This document shows positions 35,533-42,952 of a stretch of DNA of 64,000 bases, piece by piece. Under the pieces are notes generated by a model. That model was not told where the DNA came from. It saw only the letters and a list, made by a program, of their open reading frames with translations, and searched no databases. The number at the start of each line of letters is the position of its first letter. Positions within the stretch are counted from its first letter, which is position 1. This stretch comes from CALBPI01 sp038531945 (GTDB lineage: Bacteria > Pseudomonadota > Gammaproteobacteria > Steroidobacterales > Woeseiaceae), in assembly GCA_038531945.1 (NCBI GenBank), contig JBCBBH010000001.1, positions 496,001-560,000 on the forward strand, given 5' to 3'. Both the position numbers and the translations under genes were made by a program.

Positions 35533-35967
35533 GTGAGGACTCTGTTGGCATTCTTGCTACTAACGGTAACCAGTGTCGCGATTGCCGGCGGCTGGAGTTG
35601 GGAGGTCACTGTCGATCAAGTCACCCTAGAGTCCGAACAACACGCGGTTATTGTGGTAGCCGTTCCTAAAGGAAACGAACCTGGCTACGGGGACTGTCGC
35701 TCGATGCAAGTCACTATTCGATTTAAGCCTGATGCAGTGTTCAAAACTGCCAGCGAGCAAGACATACTCACAATAGCGTCGCACAAAGAGGCCTTAAGCG
35801 AACTTCAAGCCGCATACGAGTCGAATGAGAAAATCCGATTCGGTTCGATGGGAGCTGGACTCAAAGCGTCTCAGTTTTCGTCCTGCTCGTTTATTAGTAA
35901 CGGGCTAGCTGTGTTGGAGGAATACGACGGCGGCACCGCAGTGTATTCTTTCTACACCCCGATTTGA
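35533..35967 (+). CDS. hypothetical exported protein
   Basis: This 144-residue protein has a clear signal peptide (residues 1-18, LLAFLLLTVTSVAIAGG). The mature domain is beta-rich with two cysteines (GYGDCRSMQ and SSCSFISN) that could form a disulphide. The start codon is GTG, with AAAGGAG from the end of repeat copy D about 17 bases upstream. The family is not recognised. Confidence 0.7.
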   Translation: MRTLLAFLLLTVTSVAIAGGWSWEVTVDQVTLESEQHAVIVVAVPKGNEPGYGDCRSMQVTIRFKPDAVFKTASEQDILTIASHKEALSELQAAYESNEKIRFGSMGAGLKASQFSSCSFISNGLAVLEEYDGGTAVYSFYTPI

Positions 35968-36198
35968 TCGGTTCAAGCCGCTCCTGAACCGAAGGGGCCT
36001 ACTGCCCGACACCAGAGGTATGTCATATGTCTGCTAGTCTTTAAGGAATCTGGCAATCAGGCTGCGTCCGGTCTTTTGATTGTCCTGGTTTTCGCAGTCA
36101 GTGCTCGCTTTTTCTTCGCTCGGAGAAAGCAGAGTCAAGCCAAAGACGAGCGACCGGCTTCTTCTGGCCATGTGCCGACCGATAATCAAGGATAACGC
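35968..36198 (+). other. intergenic stretch with a degenerate repeat and a possible gene remnant
   Basis: The first part holds CCGCTCCTGAACCGAAGGGGC, resembling only the left end of the island repeat. From about 36017 to the TAA at 36193-36195 one frame is open and encodes a hydrophobic helix plus basic tail (LLIVLVFAVSARFFFARRKQ). No ATG or GTG is in that frame. Confidence 0.5.
36076..36195 (+). pseudogene. possible remnant or TTG-started 39-residue membrane peptide
   Basis: If translated from TTG at 36076 this gives 39 residues: one membrane helix (IVLVFAVSARFFFARR) and a polar tail ending PTDNQG. There is no ribosome-binding site, and the open frame continues upstream to the stop of the previous gene without a start codon. 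A truncated gene is the more likely reading. It ends 3 bp before the next GTG. Confidence 0.25.
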
Positions 36199-36408
36199 GT
36201 GAGTCTCGATATCTTGATCGCAGACGTTGAAGAATTGGAGGAAGACGGGGCGATAATTCTCCTCAAATGGGATGGCGAGCGGGATTCACACAAGCGAACG
36301 GTAATCGTCCAGAAACCCGGATCCGATTACTCGTTTCGACGCGATACGGACGACTTAGCCGAAACCCTAAAAGCAGCGATAGCTGACTATCGTTTAGCGT
36401 TTGGATGA
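36199..36408 (+). CDS. small hypothetical protein
   Basis: This 69-residue acidic protein starts with GTG; AAGGATAA lies about 8 bases upstream. It reads SLDILIADVEELEEDGAIILLKWDG at the N-terminus and has an alternating strand pattern, then a helix (DDLAETLKAAIADYRLAFG). No family was recognised; it may be an immunity- or adaptor-sized protein, but that is not supported. The preceding spacer contains only a partial island repeat. Confidence 0.55.
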   Translation: MSLDILIADVEELEEDGAIILLKWDGERDSHKRTVIVQKPGSDYSFRRDTDDLAETLKAAIADYRLAFG

Positions 36409-36473
36409 CGGGTTCAGACTGAATCCAGCAACAAGTCGATCGTCTGCTATGCTCACGGCCGACACCTCAAAGT
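36409..36473 (+). repeat. island repeat copy E (diverged)
   Basis: The copy begins just after the preceding stop. It has GGGTTCAGACTGAATCC in the left part, then CGATCGTCTGCTATGCTCACGG; the -10 box is TATGCT, and ACACCTCAAAG closes the element. The next gene starts 34 bp on. Confidence 0.7.
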
Positions 36474-36506
36474 TGCCATCCCTGTATTGTCTAGGAGATT
36501 TGAATT

Positions 36507-37037
36507 TTGATTGCACGTCAGATAGGTATCGTCCTATGTAGAGTTGGCGCCGCTGTGCTGACGGTTCAAGCAATTCGATCATTGGGTTATTCAATTCCTG
36601 GTGTCGTATTCGGCGAAGGCGAGCGCTACGCGGAGTATCTTGCCTTGGTTCTGTTGAGTGTCACTCCCGGGCTCGCGGCAATTGGTTTGTGGACGTTTGC
36701 AGGTCGCATCAGCACCTTGCCAGGGCACGAAAGTGCAATGGAATCACACGACATCCCGACCGGACTAGACATCGCTCGTATAGGCACAGCCTTGATTGGT
36801 CTATGTTTCGTGGTTGTCGGGATAACCACTGGCGCAAGCGTTGAAATTATTGATCTTCTGCAACCCGAATTAGGACCAGAGTATCAACGTCTTGCTGCCG
36901 AACTAGCAGCCAAGACGATGGGCGCCCGACTTTCATATTTGCTTCAGATACTTCTCGGCCTCGCATTTTTTTTCGGGCGAGATCGTATTTCTGCCATGCT
37001 GGTCAGGATGAAGTACGCCGGAACGAGAACGCAATAG
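36507..37037 (+). CDS. hypothetical multi-helix membrane protein
   Basis: This 176-residue protein has four hydrophobic segments (about 6-24, 43-65, 92-112 and 140-160) and a polar loop (about 70-88). It would start with TTG at 36507, supported by TAGGAG about 10 bases upstream. It ends in a basic tail (FGRDRISAMLVRMKYAGTRTQ). The family is not recognised. It lies between repeat copies E and F. Confidence 0.6.
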   Translation: MIARQIGIVLCRVGAAVLTVQAIRSLGYSIPGVVFGEGERYAEYLALVLLSVTPGLAAIGLWTFAGRISTLPGHESAMESHDIPTGLDIARIGTALIGLCFVVVGITTGASVEIIDLLQPELGPEYQRLAAELAAKTMGARLSYLLQILLGLAFFFGRDRISAMLVRMKYAGTRTQ

Positions 37038-37100
37038 CCAGCTTCACAATGACAGTCAGCTACTGGCCGTGAATCGACACCCAGTTCAACTTTGCAATGC

Positions 37101-37170
37101 TGACGGTTGGTGGCCGGGTCCAGCAATCAGTCGCACGTCAGCTATACTTACAACTGTTGACTCAAAGCAG
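37101..37170 (+). repeat. island repeat copy F
   Basis: TGACGGTTGGTGGCCGGGTCC, then GCACGTCAGCTATACTTACAAC (the conserved core), then TGTTGACTCAAAGCAG, which matches copy D except for one base. TATACT at 37143-37148 precedes the small gene at 37200. Confidence 0.8.
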
Positions 37171-37199
37171 ATAATTGGGACGTAACGTGAGGGTTTAGT

Positions 37200-37364
37200 A
37201 TGGCAGTTTCAGCAAACCGAAATCTGATACTTCTCCTGTTGCTCGTATGTGCGGCGGCTAGTTACGCTGCCGGTTTCACGACCGGCGTCTGGGTGCCAAT
37301 TGCCGTAGGTGCAGTTTTCGAGCTCGCGTTCTGGCTTAAGTTATTCGTCTGTCCTCGCCCTTAG
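37200..37364 (+). CDS. small hypothetical membrane protein, 54 residues
   Basis: ATG at 37200 opens a 54-codon frame ending in TAG. It has two hydrophobic segments (residues 9-24 and 28-50) separated by a short GFTTGVW turn and ends CPRP. GTGAGGGT upstream is a possible ribosome-binding site. It occupies exactly the space between repeat copies F and G, where every other interval of the array has a gene, which supports it being real. Confidence 0.6.
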   Translation: MAVSANRNLILLLLLVCAAASYAAGFTTGVWVPIAVGAVFELAFWLKLFVCPRP

Positions 37365-37396
37365 TCGCCGCGCAATCCTCTAGCAAGTACCCCCTT

Positions 37397-37470
37397 TCGC
37401 GGCTGCTCGTGGCCGGCACGAGACCCCAGCCCAGCGTCGGCTATACTTACGACTGTTGACCCAAAACGGA
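37397..37470 (+). repeat. island repeat copy G
   Basis: CGCGGCTGCTCGTGGCCGGCACGAGA, then AGCGTCGGCTATACTTACGAC, then TGTTGACCCAAAACGG. The -10 box TATACT is at 37442-37447 with ACGAGA 18 bp upstream. The ribosome-binding site TTGGAGGA of the next gene follows within 6 bp. Confidence 0.82.
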
Positions 37471-37486
37471 CGTTGGAGGATCAATT

Positions 37487-38365
37487 ATGAGGAGTGTAGT
37501 TTTACTGATTCTTGCAATCACCAATGCAGCAAATGCGGACAATCCGTTTGCCTGCGTCGACTCTGATGTCGCAGATGCATTTCTCGGTGACCCGTATCGT
37601 GGTCGAGGTGACTATTCAACGGCTATTCCAGACGGATTCGCAAACTTGAATGTTCCTGCAGGATCGTTGCTCGTTGGTAGCCAGACGCTTGATTCAATGA
37701 CCACTGTCATCTTTAAGACTAAAGTGGGAAGAGACCGCGCGCTCAGTCTGGCTGTAGATGCTATGGCGCAATCTGGATGGGCCGAGTACGAACAGCAGCA
37801 TTGGAGCATGTCCGGCGGGTTTCAGACCAGTACTCGGCCAATCTCAGCCGCGGTGTTATGCAATGATAATTTTCCCGATGCCCTTTCGGTAATAGCTTCC
37901 GAGAAATCTGGCCAAACGTTTGTCTCTTACGTACAACATGCTGCATCGCAAAGTTGTGGTGCTAAGCCTCTAGCAGAACTCCGGCACAACCCTTCTGAAA
38001 TGATGCGCCTTGTTCCAAGACTCAAATTACCGGAGGGTGCAAAGGCGACGAATATCGGTATGGGTGGAGACGGCGACCAAGTAAGTTCTCATGTTGATGT
38101 CTCCAAGGCAGTGAGCCGGTCAGATCTGTCGAATTTCCTTGAGAACCAGATTCGAGATCAAGATTGGGAATTTCAAACGAGTTGGTCTAGTCACCATTCG
38201 TCTGGCTCAGTTTGGGCACTGGACACGGTTGACGATGGGCTTCTGATTGGAACGCTGCACCTATTGGAGTCTGGAGTTGGCCCCATCCGTGTACGATTCA
38301 GCCTTAACCCTGCCGACCCAACCAAGGGCGAAAGTCTTGGCCGTTGGTCCGCATCGTCGAACTAG
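37487..38365 (+). CDS. hypothetical exported protein with two related domains
   Basis: This 292-residue protein has a signal peptide (residues 1-18, ending ANAD) and GGAGG 10 bases before the ATG. The mature chain appears to hold two copies of a similar unit: one around IPDGFANLNVPAGSLL...KVGRDRALSLAVDAMAQSGW and one around LKLPEGAKATNIGM...VSRSDLSNFLENQIRDQDWEF. Each has a PxG strand, a strand with an SxT/S hydrophobic core and a helix ending in a Trp. Four cysteines are present. The family is not recognised. Confidence 0.72.
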   Translation: MRSVVLLILAITNAANADNPFACVDSDVADAFLGDPYRGRGDYSTAIPDGFANLNVPAGSLLVGSQTLDSMTTVIFKTKVGRDRALSLAVDAMAQSGWAEYEQQHWSMSGGFQTSTRPISAAVLCNDNFPDALSVIASEKSGQTFVSYVQHAASQSCGAKPLAELRHNPSEMMRLVPRLKLPEGAKATNIGMGGDGDQVSSHVDVSKAVSRSDLSNFLENQIRDQDWEFQTSWSSHHSSGSVWALDTVDDGLLIGTLHLLESGVGPIRVRFSLNPADPTKGESLGRWSASSN

Positions 38366-38382
38366 CAAGTCCGACAGATTTG

Positions 38383-38450
38383 AGAGTCCGCTTCTGGCCG
38401 GATCGAGAAGCAAACCGACCGTCAGCTATACTCGTGGCGGTGGACCTACT
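38383..38450 (+). repeat. island repeat copy H
   Basis: GAGTCCGCTTCTGGCCGGATC, then GAGAAGCAAACCGACCGTC, then AGCTATACTCGTGGCGG and TGGACCTACTGC. It carries TCGAGA (38403-38408), an 18-bp spacer and TATACT (38427-38432). Confidence 0.85.
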
Positions 38451-38458
38451 GCTACCCC

Positions 38459-38468
38459 GGGGGGGGGG
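38459..38468 (+). repeat. homopolymer tract of ten G
   Basis: Ten G residues directly follow CCCC, between the -10 box of repeat copy H and the gene at 38537. It would lie in the 5' untranslated leader. Confidence 0.9.
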
Positions 38469-38536
38469 TACAGCACCATCTGTTGGGTTTCGTGTTGGCT
38501 AGACTACACGCGATTTGTAATGTGGAGAATTCGGAA

Positions 38537-39034
38537 ATGAAGTTTGTTGCGACAGGCGTTCTTGTGACGCTCAGTTCGACCGCTGCAGTGGCCGACGGCG
38601 ACTTCGAAGTCGTCTGCAAGTTAGAACAACACAAGAACGTTGGCAATGTGCATTTTGGATTCGACGATTCCGTCGGTGGTACTGGGTGGGGCGACTTTTT
38701 TGAGTCGCTGGGCAAGCGAGTAGCCCAAGGGCAAGATGTGACCCTGACCGTCCGCGATGGTGTTGTCGATTTCGACGATGAAAAGGACACGATGGAAGAC
38801 GAAGACAAGACGATCCAGATTATCCGCCAATCCGGAAATACGTTGATGTTTTCTGTTCAAGAGCCAGATATTGATCTAGAAAACGGTGCGTTCAATTCTC
38901 GCCTGCGTATCTTTACTTACAACCACGGTTCCTCGGTTTTGATGCAGACTCTGACATCCGCGAACGGCAACCTCAACGGTGAGCGCACCGGGATTCGCCA
39001 TGACATCAAGATTTACGCCTGCAAAGCGAACTAA
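38537..39034 (+). CDS. hypothetical exported protein
   Basis: This 165-residue protein has a signal peptide (residues 1-19, VATGVLVTLSSTAAVADG) and an acidic beta-rich mature domain with two cysteines (EVVCKLEQ near the N-terminus and IYACKAN at the very end) likely to form a disulphide. The ATG at 38537, with GGAG nine bases upstream, is preferred over the longer frame from 38483. The family is not recognised. A G10 tract lies in its leader. Confidence 0.7.
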   Translation: MKFVATGVLVTLSSTAAVADGDFEVVCKLEQHKNVGNVHFGFDDSVGGTGWGDFFESLGKRVAQGQDVTLTVRDGVVDFDDEKDTMEDEDKTIQIIRQSGNTLMFSVQEPDIDLENGAFNSRLRIFTYNHGSSVLMQTLTSANGNLNGERTGIRHDIKIYACKAN

Positions 39035-39267
39035 GTGGCTTCGTCGAGTAGTGAGACTAGGTGATTGAAAGCTCAAGCCAACGGTTGTTGGAGTTTCTGA
39101 ATCGTTGGTAAACCGTATTGCGCAATGCAGCCATTTTGTAAGGATTATGATCGATTGCCTTGGCCACTTTTCATTGTCAAAGAGTGCAGAAGAGCATTAG
39201 GCTTAAGAGATAAGTAACGAGCGTGACTGTTTCGGCGCCAAGATTTCGAACCAGCCGATGAGAGTCT
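39035..39267 (+). other. non-coding stretch in the island
   Basis: About 230 bp with no ORF over 20 codons that looks coding, no clear promoter and no hairpin. It may hold the remains of a lost gene; together with repeat copy I it makes a 326-bp gap between genes. Confidence 0.5.
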
Positions 39268-39269
39268 AG

Positions 39270-39341
39270 GCGGCTGGTCCTGGCCACGGAGCGACGCCTG
39301 ACTCTCTTCTGATACGATCACGATTGTTGACCTAATGGAGC
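39270..39341 (+). repeat. island repeat copy I (diverged)
   Basis: GGCGGCTGGTCCTGGCCACGGAG, then TCTTCTGATACGATCACGAT, then TGTTGACCTAATGGAG. The -10 box is changed to TACGAT, but both ends fit the other copies. It ends 19 bp before the next ATG. Confidence 0.65.
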
Positions 39342-39360
39342 CGTTTGCGGATTCGGGTAA

Positions 39361-39828
39361 ATGGACCTTGGCAAATCATTTCGAGCCGCTCGATTGGTTC
39401 TGAAGAGCGTTGATTTCTGGCTTTTCAATATCTCGTTTATCGCGTCGGCATTCACACTTCAACAACTGGCAACTGTTTCAGAGCAGGTAGTAGCGGTGAC
39501 GGCAATTCTCGGAATCTGCGCCGTTGTTTCCTTCATGTTCAAGATAAAGGGTGGATGGGTGAGAAATCCGACCGGCGTAAGAGGCGTACTGTCCGCGATT
39601 GGCGTGATGCTCTTTGTCGGCTACGCGATTTGTATGTTCTCGGTTTCGCTTGCGGGCAACAGGGAATTAGAACTGAGAAGGACGTTTCTCGAACAAGCGC
39701 AGATTGCGCTGGCCGAACCGATGATTTTCGGCGGCGTGATTCCTTTCCTCTTTCTGGGTATTTTTTCAGCAGCGGGATACCTCGGTTTGACGGATACGCA
39801 TCAGTTAGAAGCTCAGTCCAGCACGTGA
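39361..39828 (+). CDS. hypothetical four-helix membrane protein
   Basis: This 155-residue protein has about four membrane helices (18-37, 43-61, 77-97 and 120-143) and a short acidic C-terminal tail. The ATG lies 19 bp after repeat copy I, whose AATGGAG end may act as a distant ribosome-binding site. The family is not recognised. Confidence 0.65.
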   Translation: MDLGKSFRAARLVLKSVDFWLFNISFIASAFTLQQLATVSEQVVAVTAILGICAVVSFMFKIKGGWVRNPTGVRGVLSAIGVMLFVGYAICMFSVSLAGNRELELRRTFLEQAQIALAEPMIFGGVIPFLFLGIFSAAGYLGLTDTHQLEAQSST

Positions 39829-39865
39829 AGCGACTGTCCGCTCCTGACCGAAAAGGGTGGTTCCA
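39826..39865 (+). repeat. island repeat, half copy J
   Basis: GACTGTCCGCTCCTGACCG fits the left end of the element; the promoter half is missing or unrecognisable. It lies 30 bp before the gene at 39895. Confidence 0.45.
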
Positions 39866-39894
39866 ATTTCTGCGCGTACATAAGGATACTTCGC

Positions 39895-40356
39895 GTGAGT
39901 GACGTCAATTCTCTGGAAGACCTCGAAGCACTGCTCGGCATCTCGCTGCGAGCGTACTATCCGGATACGTCCATCGACCATCCTGCAATTCTGCTCGGGC
40001 GTGTAACGGACAGCCTTGCAGATGCTGTTGCTGACGGTATCTCACGCGCAGTTGAAGATGCTTGTCTACTGCTTTCGCACGACCCAAAGCTATCTTTCGG
40101 GAAGCGGACAAAGGCAAGGCTGGCAAGAGCGCTGAAGAAGCAGTCCGGAAAGTTGAATGGAGTCGATCGATCACGAATTGTCAAAGGCACTTCGAAACTG
40201 CTAAGTCTTGAGTTTTGCCCTACGGAAACGGTTGAGTATTGCAGGTTGATCAGACATCTCGGCCCAGACGCCGTAAACGCAGTCGTCGCTTCGGCGACGC
40301 CTATTTCGGACAAAGCGCGCCATTTATTGAAAGGTATGCAAACCGTCGTCGAATGA
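39895..40356 (+). CDS. hypothetical soluble protein
   Basis: This 153-residue mostly helical protein has no signal peptide. The start is GTG with AAGGATAC about 10 bases upstream. The middle is basic (FGKRTKARLARALKKQSGKLNG), and the C-terminus has an FCPTETVEYCRLIRHLGPDAVNAV segment. No family was recognised. It is one of the few island products predicted to be cytoplasmic. Confidence 0.6.
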   Translation: MSDVNSLEDLEALLGISLRAYYPDTSIDHPAILLGRVTDSLADAVADGISRAVEDACLLLSHDPKLSFGKRTKARLARALKKQSGKLNGVDRSRIVKGTSKLLSLEFCPTETVEYCRLIRHLGPDAVNAVVASATPISDKARHLLKGMQTVVE

Positions 40357-40420
40357 TTGATTTTGGCCTAAGGCAATCTCTGGCGCTCCTCTGAAACGCA
40401 GATATTGGGCGGCTGTGAGT
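40350..40420 (+). repeat. island repeat, very degenerate copy K
   Basis: TTGATTTTGGCCTAAGGC and GGCGGCTGTGAGTCC echo the ends of the element, but the core is unrecognisable. Included only because it occupies the expected position. Confidence 0.25.
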
Positions 40421-40558
40421 CCGACTAGAATCTCTCAGGGAGCTCGCCTCTGCGGTTTTCTGTTAATTCTGATGGCATCGACTGTAGACTCGGACTGCAA
40501 ACGACAAAGTAGTGTCGGAGACGAGTCTTTCAAGGCTTCCAAGAAATGGTGGCAGTGT

Positions 40559-40972
40559 ATGCGAGTGTTCTTTCTAATCTGGGCAGGGCTGTGTTTACCC
40601 GGAACGACGTATTCTCAAAGCAATAGTCAACCTGTTCTGGACACCTATCTATCGGTGTTTAAGACAAACACGGCAGATGACCTTCCGCTAGCTGACGACG
40701 TGACATTTCTTGGTGCTCTGCTCCCTGAACCAATAGTTGGCAGGGACCAGGTCATCGTCTTTTTGAATCGTGTTGCTCCATCAGTTCAATTAACCCAGGT
40801 TAAGCAAGCATTTGAGTCGCCTAGTGGCGCTTGTGCCGAGCTTGTCTTCGCTTTACAGGATGGCGACTTAATCATGGAAGAAGCGCATTGCATCCGTATC
40901 CGGGACGGTGAGATTGTTTCGATCCGACTCTATTTTGATCCTCGGCCGCTGCTTGAAGCTTCAGGGACGTGA
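40559..40972 (+). CDS. hypothetical exported NTF2-like (SnoaL-type) protein
   Basis: From the ATG at 40559 this is a 137-residue protein with a signal peptide (RVFFLIWAGLCLPGTTYSQS) and a small cone-shaped-fold-like domain: a helix with TYLSVFKTNTADDLPLADDVTFLG, a GRDQVIVFLNRVAPS helix, and beta strands ending IRIRDGEIVSIRLYFDPRPL. That last motif is typical of NTF2/SnoaL-like proteins. The same frame is open back to 40415 and would add another signal-like segment (GFLLILMASTVDS), so the true start is uncertain. It is the last island gene before the cobalamin cluster. Confidence 0.65.
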   Translation: MRVFFLIWAGLCLPGTTYSQSNSQPVLDTYLSVFKTNTADDLPLADDVTFLGALLPEPIVGRDQVIVFLNRVAPSVQLTQVKQAFESPSGACAELVFALQDGDLIMEEAHCIRIRDGEIVSIRLYFDPRPLLEASGT

Positions 40973-41099
40973 TCGCCCTTCGCTTCTCGTTTATAGACAC
41001 AGGTTTAATCATCGGCGCTTGAGCCCTCGCCGCCCCTGAACAGACTTCGATGCGATAAGCAGGCAGCACTCCGCCCACTTTTCCATTAGCATGGCCCGC

Positions 41100-41121
41100 G
41101 TGCTCAACTTCGATTGAGCAC
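41100..41121. repeat. hairpin upstream of cobT
   Basis: GTGCTCAA and TTGAGCAC form a perfect 8-bp stem with loop CTTCGA. No T tract follows on either strand, so it is not a classical terminator. It lies about 33 bp before the cobT start. Confidence 0.6.
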
Positions 41122-41153
41122 AAACCCGACGATTGGAAAGGAGCATCGCCGAA

Positions 41154-42188
41154 GTGTCGCACCCATTTGAAGACAATGACTCGCAGAGTGAGTCGCTCCG
41201 ACACTGCATTCAGGCACTGATCGACAGCAAGACCAAACCCATTGGTGCTTTAGGTCGAATCGAATCACTGGCACTGCAGATCGCGATGCATCAGGCCTCG
41301 GAGCATCCGGACACAAGTTCGTGCGAGCTGACGCTGTTTGCTGGTGATCACGGCATGGCGAGCGCCGGCGTTTCCGCCTATCCGCAATCGGTCACTCGTC
41401 AAATGCTGGCGAATTTCCTGTCCGGGGGTGCGGCGGCAAACGTCTTCTCGAATACTGTCGGTGTATCTTTGCAGGTCGTCGATGCTGGAGTCGCCGGAGA
41501 TCCTGTCGAGCATCCTGATTTGATCTCTCGACGTATCGGGTCCGGTACCGAAAACGCCATCGAAGGCCCTGCGATGAGTGAACAGGAATGCAAAGCCGCT
41601 CTGGCGGCGGGCAGCTTGATCGGAGAGAACACCACGCACCCAGTTGTCGCTTATGGCGACATGGGTATCGGCAACACAGCCGCAGCGAGTCTCGTTGGCG
41701 CAAAACTCACCGGCCTCAGTGTTGAGAAGATTACTGGTCGCGGGACCGGGCTGGACGATTCCGGTCTCGAACGGAAACGCACCCTACTCGCTAAAGCTGC
41801 GAGCAGGACACCAGAGCAGCTTGATGCAAAGGATGCGCTTCGCGAGTACGCAGGGTTCGAAATGGTCATGATGACGGGTGCAATGCTGGGTGCAGCGCGC
41901 CAACGGCGCGTCGTACTTGTTGACGGTTTCATCTGCACAGCCGCAGCGCTGGCCGCTCTCAAGATCGACCCCAAGATTCGTTCCGCGCTGGTCTTCGCCC
42001 ATTGCTCTGCAGAACTTGGTCACCGCGCATTGTTGCAAGCGATGGATGCCGAACCCCTGCTCGACCTAGATTTGCGCCTTGGCGAAGGTACTGGGGCGTT
42101 GCTGGCATGGCCGCTTGTACAAGCTGCCGGTGCGTTCCTGCGCGATATGGCGAGCTTCGATTCGGCGGGTGTGGACGGTCCCGCGTGA
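41154..42188 (+). CDS. cobT: nicotinate-nucleotide-dimethylbenzimidazole phosphoribosyltransferase
   Basis: CobT activates the lower ligand of cobalamin, making alpha-ribazole phosphate from NaMN and dimethylbenzimidazole. The 344 residues match the family. KTKPIGALGRIESLA at the N-terminus, FAGDHGMASAGVSAYPQSVT in the middle, the glycine-rich GDMGIGNTAAASL, and the catalytic Glu in LRLGEGTGALLAWPLV are all present. GTG at 41154 is preferred because AAGGAG lies 10 bases upstream; a TTG at 41133 is also in frame. It heads cobT-cobS-cobC-cobO. No riboswitch precedes it. Confidence 0.95.
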   Translation: MSHPFEDNDSQSESLRHCIQALIDSKTKPIGALGRIESLALQIAMHQASEHPDTSSCELTLFAGDHGMASAGVSAYPQSVTRQMLANFLSGGAAANVFSNTVGVSLQVVDAGVAGDPVEHPDLISRRIGSGTENAIEGPAMSEQECKAALAAGSLIGENTTHPVVAYGDMGIGNTAAASLVGAKLTGLSVEKITGRGTGLDDSGLERKRTLLAKAASRTPEQLDAKDALREYAGFEMVMMTGAMLGAARQRRVVLVDGFICTAAALAALKIDPKIRSALVFAHCSAELGHRALLQAMDAEPLLDLDLRLGEGTGALLAWPLVQAAGAFLRDMASFDSAGVDGPA

Positions 42189-42952
42189 AGCGCACCGCGC
42201 TCAACGAGCTGGCGATCTTTGCGCTCGCCATCCAGTTTTTGACGCGTATCCCATTGCCGATTGGCGATGCCTACTCTCCGGCGAGGCTCGCTGCGACACC
42301 GCGCTACTACCCGCTCGTCGGTGCGCTCGTTGGGCTGATGAGTGCGGTGGTGTACTGGCTTACAGCAACCGCGCTGTCGCCCACTGTCGCCGTGTTGCTC
42401 GCGATCGGTGCTGGCTTGCTAATCACGGGTGCGTTCCACGAGGATGGCCTGGCCGATACCTTTGACGGTTTGGGTGGAACGGATCGAGAACGAACGCTGG
42501 CCATCATGCGTGATAGCCAGATCGGGACATTCGGGGCGCTTGCGCTCGGCGTGATGCTTGCGTTGAAAAGCGCAACTCTGATTGGACTGGACCCCTCGTA
42601 TGTGGGCCTCACGTTAATCATTGGCCACGGCCTATCACGACTGTCCGCGGTTCTTGTCATCGCGACGAGCCAATATGCGCGTGACCACGGCACCGGCAAG
42701 CCAACAGCGGATGGTATCGATCGGGTCAGTTTGGTCATCGCAATCGCAACGGGCGCGATTCTGCTTTGCGTGTTGGCAATCGCGGCCGGATTGTCTGCGA
42801 CGCTTGCGGTTGCGATCGGCGGGTTGCTTGGACACTTCGGCATGCGCGTGTTGTTCGAGCGACGGTTGGGTGGCTACACCGGCGATACCCTCGGCGCGGT
42901 GCAACAAACGACTGAACTGGGCGTCTATTTGGGATTGCTCTGGTGGCAGTAA
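42185..42952 (+). CDS. cobS: adenosylcobinamide-GDP ribazoletransferase
   Basis: CobS is the membrane-bound cobalamin synthase that joins adenosylcobinamide-GDP to alpha-ribazole (phosphate). The protein has 255 residues from GTG at 42185, overlapping the cobT stop. The N-terminal segment ALAIQFLTRIPLP and the conserved acidic motif GAFHEDGLADTFDGLGG are diagnostic, and several hydrophobic helices follow. The stop overlaps the start of the phosphatase gene by 10 bp. Confidence 0.95.
   Translation: MKRTALNELAIFALAIQFLTRIPLPIGDAYSPARLAATPRYYPLVGALVGLMSAVVYWLTATALSPTVAVLLAIGAGLLITGAFHEDGLADTFDGLGGTDRERTLAIMRDSQIGTFGALALGVMLALKSATLIGLDPSYVGLTLIIGHGLSRLSAVLVIATSQYARDHGTGKPTADGIDRVSLVIAIATGAILLCVLAIAAGLSATLAVAIGGLLGHFGMRVLFERRLGGYTGDTLGAVQQTTELGVYLGLLWWQ

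Noticed and set aside
33925..39341. Island repeats as integron attC sites
   Set aside because: The 3' end GTTGACY does not fit the GTTRRRY core, no clear paired R and L boxes were found, and no integrase is in the window.
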